NCBI GenBank assembly: GCA_040383485.1
Contig: JBEIDK010000068.1
Coordinates: forward strand, 1-16,093
DNA from: JBEIDK01 sp040383485
Lineage (GTDB): Bacteria > Bacteroidota > Bacteroidia > UBA4408
Reading direction: 5' to 3'
DNA: 16,093 bases
Shown here: positions 1-4,430 of the stretch, piece by piece
Numbering within the stretch: the stretch's first letter is position 1
Layout of the letters: each line of letters opens with the position of its first letter
Position numbers and translations under genes: made by a program
Notes under the pieces: generated by a model
Told to the model about the DNA's origin: nothing
The model's database searches: none
What the model saw: only the letters and a program-made list of their open reading frames with translations

Positions 1-68
1 AGAGGTTATTCCCTTAAATACGCATCTTCGGGCAAGCTAGTCTTTGCCTAATTCGGTGCGGTTGCTAT

Positions 69-285
69 GTGCATTTTGATATTTTATATGCAAATATAGC
101 GTGGCGGGCAAACGCACAATGCCAACATTTCAAAACCAAAAGACTGCGGCATAATGGAAAGCAAAAAGCGGTAATAATTTTATTTTTCTTTTGCTTTCCA
201 CCCTTCGGGACTTATACGCATCTGCTTTTGGTTTTGAAAATCCGCCACGCTTGAAGAAGGCATATAAAATATCAAAATTATGCAC
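69..285. repeat. 217-bp nested inverted repeat (large hairpin)
   Basis: Four perfect stems nest in order: 74-91 pairs with 260-277 (18 bp), 98-107 with 242-251 (10 bp, AGCGTGGCGG), 128-142 with 225-239 (15 bp, TTTCAAAACCAAAAG) and 156-166 with 189-199 (11 bp, GGAAAGCAAAA). An outer GTGCA/TGCAC pair (69-73 and 281-285) extends the base across a 3-nt bulge. The apical loop is about 22 nt, and the internal loops are unequal on the two sides (20 against 2 nt, and 13 against 25 nt). The structure could act as folded single-stranded DNA, such as a recombination site, or as a structured RNA. Neither role is shown by the sequence. Confidence 0.85.
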
Positions 286-488
286 AAGCACCCTCGTATC
301 TCATCATCAGGCAGTCAGTTCAGCACTTGCCCTTTCACATCAGTTGCCCTTTCGGCATTTGTTCCAGTTTCGCGGTTCGGTTTCCAGCGTTATGTTCGCA
401 AGGCAAGTTTCACCTGGCGTCCATCTCCATCAGTCAAGGTTTTCAATTTGCCTTGTGGCTGTTGTCTTTGGGTTCATGCCACTGGGCA

Positions 489-539
489 GCGTTTTCTTAG
501 CGCGTTACCCTTTTAGGGTAGCGCATAAAAAAGAAAAGC
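489..539. repeat. Hairpin next to terminator
   Basis: The core TACCC (506-510) pairs with GGGTA (516-520) around the loop TTTTA. It is flanked by GCGC at 500-503 and 521-524, with a 2-nt bulge on the left, and by TTTTCTT (492-498) against AAGAAAA (531-537). It has no U-run on either strand, so it is not a classical terminator by itself. It lies just beyond the U-tract of the terminator for the minus-strand genes. Confidence 0.5.
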
Positions 540-561
540 CCCACCGTAAATGGTGAGGCTT
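530..561 (-). terminator. Rho-independent terminator for the 585-1334 gene
   Basis: On the minus strand the stem AGCCTCACC / GGTGGGGCT (560-552 and 545-537, one G-T pair) with a 6-nt loop is followed at once by a T-rich tract, CTTTTCTTTTTT. It lies about 25 bp beyond the stop codon of the 249-residue gene, where the end of the nuclease/unknown-protein transcript is expected. Confidence 0.85.
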
Positions 562-584
562 ATTCTCGACTTATGAAATTAAAA

Positions 585-1334
585 TTATGCTACCTCAATA
601 ATCGTCAGGGCATTGTAAGAACCACTTTTCAAAGGATATTGAACTGTATTTACTTGCTGAAAAAATTCAATTGCCAATAAATAAATACTTGTGCCGGTAC
701 CAGATGGAGTTCCACTTGCAGACAAAGTAACGCCTGAATCAGTTGCATCGATTGGTAAATTAGCTGTTGATGTGTAAACAATACTAGAAGTATTATTAGC
801 AAAATCAACTTTTGCCCAAGCACCTCGCAAAGCAACATGCGTAGCCCCTTTCGGATATGCAATGTCATTAATTGGTACCAATGAATCAAATGTAATTTCG
901 CCTGTTGAAGTGTTTACAGTAATCGGTTTAAACAATACTGCCGACATCAAAGAATCCACATTGAAATTAAAGTTTTTCAATAAAGCTTTAGCATCCATAT
1001 CACTGATTGCTTCAGCAACATTTCTATCGCCCCTTGCAGAGCTTGTATCTAAATTCTTTATTGCAGTCATAACTTGCGTTACACGCGAAGTTACTCTTGC
1101 ATCCGCTGTATTTTGCATCAAAACGCGACAAGCATCTCTAAGCAATTTTCCAGCAGAAGCTGCACTTCCAAATTCACTTCCGTTTTCTCGCGTCCTTGCG
1201 AAATTCGGGTCACTGGCTATACGTTCTTTCGATACGCCGCCTTTTGTTTTGGCCAAGTGGCCTTCTTTTGTTTTGTAGAAGGTTATTCCGCCAAGCGTTC
1301 CTTCAATTTTTAGCAATCCTGTTTGCTGTGCCAT
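585..1334 (-). CDS. Conserved uncharacterised Bacteroidota protein
   Basis: This 249-residue protein has no signal peptide and no membrane segment. From memory it resembles a group of about 240-260-residue uncharacterised Bacteroidota proteins with the same N-terminal pattern. Here the pattern reads GLLKIEGTLGGITFYKTKEG, then GHLAKTKGG, then a basic stretch FARTRENGSEFG (about residues 45-56). Residues 57-130 look helical and polar (KLLRDACRVL, SRVTQVMTAIKNLD). The C-terminal half, about 130-249, is Ser/Thr-rich and beta-like, ending in a hydrophobic strand (NALTIIEVA). The ATG at 1334 is the natural start because the conserved pattern begins directly behind it. It lies 30 bp downstream of the nuclease gene, shares its direction and ends at a strong terminator, so the two are probably co-transcribed. 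No function can be assigned. A structural or particle-like role is possible from the beta-rich tail but is only a guess. Confidence 0.8.
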   Translation of the reverse strand: MAQQTGLLKIEGTLGGITFYKTKEGHLAKTKGGVSKERIASDPNFARTRENGSEFGSAASAGKLLRDACRVLMQNTADARVTSRVTQVMTAIKNLDTSSARGDRNVAEAISDMDAKALLKNFNFNVDSLMSAVLFKPITVNTSTGEITFDSLVPINDIAYPKGATHVALRGAWAKVDFANNTSSIVYTSTANLPIDATDSGVTLSASGTPSGTGTSIYLLAIEFFQQVNTVQYPLKSGSYNALTIIEVA

Positions 1335-1364
1335 TGTATATAAATTTTAGGGGTTATTATTTCG

Positions 1365-1871
1365 TTATTTGTTTTTGCAACCTGTGCAGTAAATTATTTT
1401 GTTTCTAGCATTTAGCTTTCTATAAATCCAAGGTGGACAAACTGTTGATGCTCCACAAGCCCATAATCCAATTCTTGCGTTTATAGCTTCGTTTTGTAAT
1501 TGAATAAGCATTTTATCCTTACAATATTGAGCATACACCCAAGCGCAACCATTAGCAATTAAACAGCTATCTAAAGCTTTCCCACCAATCCAGATGTGAA
1601 CCAAATTTCTTTGGTACAAATCCACACCAACAGTTTCAAATCTTATTTCATTATTGAGAATCAGCTTTTCAACTTCCGCTTTTGCAGATGCACCAAAAGC
1701 TTGTTTCATTTCGGGAGCATCCACATTAGTCAATCTTGCTGTGATGGTTTTACCATTCACAAGCAAATTATAAGTGTCTGCATCTTTCACTTTCACAACT
1801 TTTGCAGTTTGTTGTCCAAACACAAAACTTGAAATTGATATAAGAAATATTGAAACTATTTTCATTTTCAT
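1365..1871 (-). CDS. Secreted thermonuclease-like (SNase domain) nuclease
   Basis: This 168-residue protein has a Sec signal peptide (about residues 1-20, MKMKIVSIFLISISSFVFGQ) and one staphylococcal-nuclease domain (about 22-152). The family cleaves DNA and RNA with a bound calcium ion. The expected catalytic and metal residues are visible: D30 and D32 in KDADT, R46, D51 and E54 in ARLTNVDAPE, and R88 in DLYQR. They match D19/D21, R35, D40, E43 and R87 of the S. aureus enzyme. The family glycines in DGDT and DKYGR are replaced by A31 and Q87. The C-terminal GLWACGAS...CPPWIYRK is typical of short bacterial members. There are seven cysteines, including a terminal CTGC (162-165), which suggests disulfides after export. 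It is the first gene of a probable two-gene unit with the uncharacterised 249-residue protein. Confidence 0.93.
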   Translation of the reverse strand: MKMKIVSIFLISISSFVFGQQTAKVVKVKDADTYNLLVNGKTITARLTNVDAPEMKQAFGASAKAEVEKLILNNEIRFETVGVDLYQRNLVHIWIGGKALDSCLIANGCAWVYAQYCKDKMLIQLQNEAINARIGLWACGASTVCPPWIYRKLNARNKIIYCTGCKNK

Positions 1872-1875
1872 AACA

Positions 1876-1907
1876 CAAATCTAAATAGCTTCAAAACCCC
1901 AGTCAAA
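1876..1907 (-). promoter_or_regulatory. Bacteroidota-type promoter of the nuclease gene
   Basis: On the minus strand TTTG (1907-1904), a 20-nt spacer and TAGATTTG (1883-1876) match the Bacteroidota sigma pattern TTTG-N19-20-TAnnTTTG exactly. With the usual placement of the -7 element, transcription would begin at about 1872, one base before the ATG at 1871. The mRNA would then be leaderless. Confidence 0.6.
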
Positions 1908-1999
1908 TAAGGACTTCCACTAAATACCATTTCTGCCATTTATTCCTTGATAATCGTTTTATTCTTCATAAAACATCATTACATTTGCATAGAAACTAA

Positions 2000-2031
2000 A
2001 TAGTTAGAGCATATTTAAAGTATAGTTAGAG
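2000..2031 (+). repeat. Direct repeat ATAGTTAGAG x2 upstream of HTH gene
   Basis: ATAGTTAGAG occurs at 2000-2009 and 2022-2031, 22 bp apart, about two helical turns. The second copy ends 20 bp before the ATG of the small HTH-like gene. Spacing and place fit a paired operator for a DNA-binding protein, possibly the gene's own product. This is inference only. Confidence 0.4.
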
Positions 2032-2051
2032 TATTAAATTGGCATCATATC

Positions 2052-2258
2052 ATGGAAAGAGTAATTATATATCCAAAAGACGTTCACATCGTTACAGGCA
2101 AAAGCGAACGATGGGCAAGAAATATTATCAAAGAAATTAAGCAAGCACTTAGCAAAAAAGAACATCAACTTGTTACAGTTGATGAGTTTTGCAGTTATAT
2201 GGGTTTAGATTCAACCCAAATAAAACAGCAATTACATAGATACCTATTAGTAAATTGA
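2052..2258 (+). CDS. Small HTH-like DNA-binding protein, possible excisionase
   Basis: This 68-residue protein is basic and mostly helical. Residues 8-28 (KDVHIVTGKSERWARNIIKE) look like a helix-turn-helix in which a 'recognise and branch' segment, TGKSERWAR, forms the turn and second helix. Residues 41-50 (VTVDEFCSYM) resemble the 'itidEFc.ym' end found in many small uncharacterised Bacteroidota proteins. The size, fold and place next to a tRNA gene recall excisionase-like or regulatory proteins of integrative elements, but no integrase is seen in the window. The ATG at 2052 gives a complete domain and there is no in-frame alternative upstream. Two direct repeats lie just upstream. The gene could equally be a stand-alone regulator. 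Confidence 0.7.
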   Translation: MERVIIYPKDVHIVTGKSERWARNIIKEIKQALSKKEHQLVTVDEFCSYMGLDSTQIKQQLHRYLLVN

Positions 2259-2307
2259 AATACTAAGTAGGGTAGGAGTTGAACTGTATTTCAGTTATTT
2301 TCCAATT

Positions 2308-2327
2308 GTTTACCCTATGTTTACCCT
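2308..2327. repeat. Direct repeat GTTTACCCT, 11-bp period
   Basis: GTTTACCCT occurs at 2308-2316 and 2319-2327, exactly 11 bp apart, on the same face of the helix. It lies between the HTH-like gene and tRNA-Arg. Short repeats of this kind occur as arm-type integrase or excisionase binding sites near tRNA attachment sites. Nothing else here proves an attachment site. Confidence 0.4.
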
Positions 2328-2331
2328 GAAA

Positions 2332-2369
2332 TTAAAAATCCCTCGCAAATCATTGATTTGCAAGGGATT
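2332..2369 (-). terminator. Terminator of the tRNA-Arg transcript
   Basis: The arms AATCCCT-x-GCAAATCA (2337-2352) and its complement (2354-2369) form a stem of about 15 bp with one mismatch and almost no loop. On the minus strand it is followed by TTTTTAATTT. It lies 15 bp beyond the 3' end of tRNA-Arg, as expected for the end of that transcript. Confidence 0.75.
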
Positions 2370-2383
2370 AACACTCTACTTTG

Positions 2384-2457
2384 TGATTCCAATTGGATTC
2401 GAACCAATGGCCTACTTCTTAGAAGGAAGTTGCTCTATCCAGCTGAGCTATGGAACC
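2384..2457 (-). tRNA. tRNA-Arg (anticodon TCT)
   Basis: Read on the minus strand the gene folds into a full cloverleaf. The acceptor arms are GGTTCCA and TGGAATC with discriminator A. The D-arm is GCTC...GAGC. The anticodon stem ACTTC/GAAGT encloses the loop CTTCTAA, giving anticodon TCT, which reads AGA. The T-arm ATTGG-TTCGAAT-CCAAT is perfect. CCA is not encoded. A hairpin terminator follows the 3' end, and a perfect 20-bp inverted repeat begins one base before the 5' end. Confidence 0.97.
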
Positions 2458-2502
2458 TTTTTAATTTTTAAAGCAACTAAATGTTGCTTTAAAAATTAAA
2501 AA
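2458..2502. repeat. Perfect 20-bp inverted repeat at the tRNA-Arg 5' end
   Basis: The arms 2458-2477 and 2483-2502 are exact reverse complements over 20 bp, around the 5-nt loop TAAAT. The left arm touches the first base of mature tRNA-Arg. The right arm is part of the first 50-bp array unit, so the array boundary is an inverted copy of part of its own repeat. Confidence 0.9.
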
Positions 2503-2870
2503 TTACTTATTTAAAAAGAACATCAACTAAACGTCGCTTTAAAAATTAAAAATGACTTATTTAAAAAGAACATCAACTAAATGTTGCTTTAAAAATTAAA
2601 AATGACTTATTTAAAAAGAACATCAACTAAATGTTGCTTTAAAAATTAAAAATGACTTATTTAAAAAGAACATCAACTAAATGTTGCTTTAAAAATTAAA
2701 AATTACTTATTTAAAAAGAACATTAACTAAATGTTGCTTTAAAAATTAAAAATGACTTATTTAAAAAGAACATCAACTAAATGTTGCTTTAAAAATTAAA
2801 AATGACATATTTAAAATAACATCAACTAAACGTTGCTTTAAAAAAAAATTAAAGTTCTTATTTAATTTTT
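2471..2870. repeat. Array of seven 50-bp tandem repeats plus a decayed eighth
   Basis: Units begin at 2471, 2521, 2571, 2621, 2671, 2721 and 2771. A shortened, degenerate copy starts at about 2820 and fades out near 2870. Each unit runs from CATCAACTAAATGTTG through the AT-rich body GCTTTAAAAATTAAAAAT to a TTATTTAAAAAGAA end. Units differ at only a few positions: unit 1 starts AAGCAAC, unit 2 has CGTCG, unit 6 has CATTAAC, and units 1 and 5 share ATTAC where the others have ATGAC. Each carries a short CAAC/GTTG dyad. There are no unique spacers, so this is not CRISPR, and no open frame runs through it. It fills most of the space between tRNA-Arg and tRNA-Pro. Its role is unknown. Confidence 0.95.
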
Positions 2871-2920
2871 AATGTTTTATAAAAAGAACGATTTTAAATC
2901 AATGTTTTATTAAATTCAAA

Positions 2921-2977
2921 AAGTTTAAAACTAAAGTTCGTTGCGCTATTAGCAAAGGTTTCTAAAGTTTTAAACTT
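2921..2977 (-). terminator. Hairpin downstream of tRNA-Pro, possible terminator
   Basis: AAGTTTAAAACT (2921-2932) is the exact reverse complement of 2966-2977, with a smaller TTGC/GCAA pair inside the loop. On the minus strand it starts 8 bp after tRNA-Pro and ends in AAACTTTTTG. The long loop makes it a weak terminator candidate. It could also be a processing hairpin if tRNA-Pro and tRNA-Arg share a transcript. Confidence 0.45.
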
Positions 2978-2984
2978 AACTGTG

Positions 2985-3059
2985 TCGGGGTGGCAAGATT
3001 CGAACTTGCGACCTCCTGGTCCCAAACCAGGCGCGATGACCGGACTACGCTACACCCCG
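2985..3059 (-). tRNA. tRNA-Pro (anticodon TGG)
   Basis: On the minus strand the acceptor arms are CGGGGTG and CACCCCG with discriminator A. The anticodon stem CCTGG/CCAGG holds the loop TTTGGGA, giving anticodon TGG. The T-loop TTCGAAT sits between GCAAG and CTTGC. CCA is not encoded. The 5' part, GTAGCGTAGTCCGGTCATCGCGC, is shown here only as the D-arm region (about 3052-3030) and folds normally. Confidence 0.97.
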
Positions 3060-3080
3060 TTACCATTTTTTTTGGGACTG

Positions 3081-3110
3081 CAAAGGAAATAAAAAAAATG
3101 TAATTCCAAA
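3081..3110 (-). promoter_or_regulatory. Probable promoter of tRNA-Pro
   Basis: On the minus strand TTTG (3110-3107) is followed after 18 nt by TTCCTTTG (3088-3081), one base away from TAnnTTTG. Transcription would start near 3077, giving a leader of about 18 nt before the mature tRNA. This suggests tRNA-Pro does not depend on read-through from the envelope operon upstream. Confidence 0.45.
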
Positions 3111-3185
3111 GTTTTTAATGCAGAATTTGATGCAAATAAACCCAATTGGTAGCTATGTATATTTAAGCACTTTAAAATTAGACCA

Positions 3186-4430
3186 TTAAAAAGTAATAAC
3201 CTTTTCTAACCTCTCTTTATTTCTCATAATAACAACCTTTGTCGATTCGCCCTTATTAAACTTTGATAGGGCTTTCATATAAGATTGCATATTGTCTATT
3301 TCAATGTCTCCCAACTTAATTATAACATCGCCGGCAATAATTCCTGCCTTTGATGCTGGCTTTCCATCTGTAACTCCATCGGCTTTTACACCTTTACCAT
3401 CAAACATATAATCTGGCATAATCCCTAAGGTAACCTTAAATGATGTTTTACTCGAATTAGTATTGTCACGAGTTTTAAGAAAGGAAAGTTTTGGAAGTTT
3501 ATCTATTTCTTTTATTACATCAATAATATGATTTAAGACTTTCACTTCACCATTGTAATTAACCTTATCAGCATCATCACTTGGTTTATGATAGTCGGAG
3601 TGTTGACCAGTAAAATAATGCAAAACAGGAATGTTTTTTAAGTAGAATGATGTCTGGTCACTTGGACCAATGCCACTACTGTCCTGCTTTACATCCAAAT
3701 CCGATTTCATATTATTAATGATACTTACAAAAGGGGTAGAGGTTCCAACTCCATAAATGACAATTTTCTTTGTACTATCATTTAAACGTCCTATCATATC
3801 CATATTAAGCATGAAATTAATCTTACTTAAATCAAATTGCGGAATTTCACAAAACATTTTACTGCCGAATAATCCCAATTCTTCTCCAGAAAAACAAGTA
3901 AAAAGATAGTTATAATTTTCAATTATTCCATTATTCATGTAATATCTAGCTAGTTCAATAACACCAGCGGTTCCAGAGGCGTTGTCATCTGCTCCATTAT
4001 GAATTTTATTTTCCGGATTAGGATCAAGGGAATTGTGGTCATTACCTAGCCCTAAATGGTCGTAATGCGCTCCAATAACAATTGTATAAGGTTTGTTATT
4101 GTCTAAAAAACCTAAAACGTTTTCACTAGTTTTTTCAACTGTGCCACTATCTTGAACTGTTGAATGGGGTAGGGGGTTATATTTGAATTTATAGCTATAC
4201 TTAAATGTGTTTTTTTCTCCGTATGGTAAAAGTCCGATTTTGGCAAATTCTTTTGAAATATATAATGCTGCATTTTCGCAATCGATGGTTGAAGTGCCTC
4301 TGCCTTTTAAACTATCAGAAGCTAAAATATAAATATGCTTGCGGATATAATATTTAGAAATTTCTTGAGCGGTACTTTCTAATACAAGTATTAATATTAA
4401 AATTGAACCAATAATTTTTAACTTTTTCAA
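3186..4430 (-). CDS. Exported M28-family metallopeptidase with PDZ domain
   Basis: This 414-residue protein has a signal peptide (about 1-21), an M28 zinc aminopeptidase domain (about 25-312) and a C-terminal PDZ domain (about 331-412). The two-zinc site is complete: H122 in AHYDHLG, the aspartate of GADDNASG (146-153), the E183/E184 pair in SGEELGLFGS, D211 in NMDMIGR and H281 in DYHKPSDD. M28 enzymes trim N-terminal residues from peptides. Export implies a periplasmic or surface role, and the PDZ domain may bind substrate tails. The start codon is TTG. It directly follows the TAA of the upstream OmpA-type gene in the same frame, and no ATG exists before residue 165, so TTG is needed to keep the signal peptide. 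It is the last gene of a three-gene operon. The link between the peptidase and the envelope proteins is inferred only from position. Confidence 0.93.
   Translation of the reverse strand: MKKLKIIGSILILILVLESTAQEISKYYIRKHIYILASDSLKGRGTSTIDCENAALYISKEFAKIGLLPYGEKNTFKYSYKFKYNPLPHSTVQDSGTVEKTSENVLGFLDNNKPYTIVIGAHYDHLGLGNDHNSLDPNPENKIHNGADDNASGTAGVIELARYYMNNGIIENYNYLFTCFSGEELGLFGSKMFCEIPQFDLSKINFMLNMDMIGRLNDSTKKIVIYGVGTSTPFVSIINNMKSDLDVKQDSSGIGPSDQTSFYLKNIPVLHYFTGQHSDYHKPSDDADKVNYNGEVKVLNHIIDVIKEIDKLPKLSFLKTRDNTNSSKTSFKVTLGIMPDYMFDGKGVKADGVTDGKPASKAGIIAGDVIIKLGDIEIDNMQSYMKALSKFNKGESTKVVIMRNKERLEKVITF

Larger units (their letters stand above)
1..584. other. Gene-free, repeat-rich left end
   Basis: No convincing coding region is seen here. 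The open frames at 69-254, 191-556 and 280-516 overlap one another, lie across strong inverted repeats and have no recognisable protein pattern. The base composition is visibly richer in G and C than the genes to the right. The region holds a 217-bp nested inverted repeat (69-285), a direct repeat TTGCCCTTTC at 327-336 and 344-353, a 7-bp inverted pair ACTTGCC/GGCAAGT (325-331 and 402-408), a second hairpin near 491-537 and a terminator at 530-561. It may be a non-coding element, or the recombination-site edge of a larger element that continues to the left. Confidence 0.6.

Noticed and set aside
69..556. Plus-strand open frames of 61, 121 and 78 residues
   Set aside because: They overlap one another, run through strong inverted repeats and a terminator, and show no protein-family pattern.
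862..1408. Plus-strand open frames opposite the 249-residue protein
   Set aside because: They are shadows of the minus-strand gene, which has a conserved pattern, a terminator and an upstream partner.
2270..2300. tRNA fragment suggested by AGTTCAACTCC on the minus strand
   Set aside because: The flanking bases do not form a T-stem, so it is not a tRNA remnant.
2317..2499. 60-residue plus-strand open frame
   Set aside because: It runs through tRNA-Arg, the tRNA terminator and the first repeat unit.
2471..2870. CRISPR array
   Set aside because: The whole 50-bp unit is repeated in tandem with no unique spacers, and no cas genes are near.
2471..2870. Tandem promoter array for tRNA-Arg
   Set aside because: The units contain no TTTG/TAnnTTTG pair at proper spacing. 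The best fit, TTTAGTTG, differs at two fixed positions.
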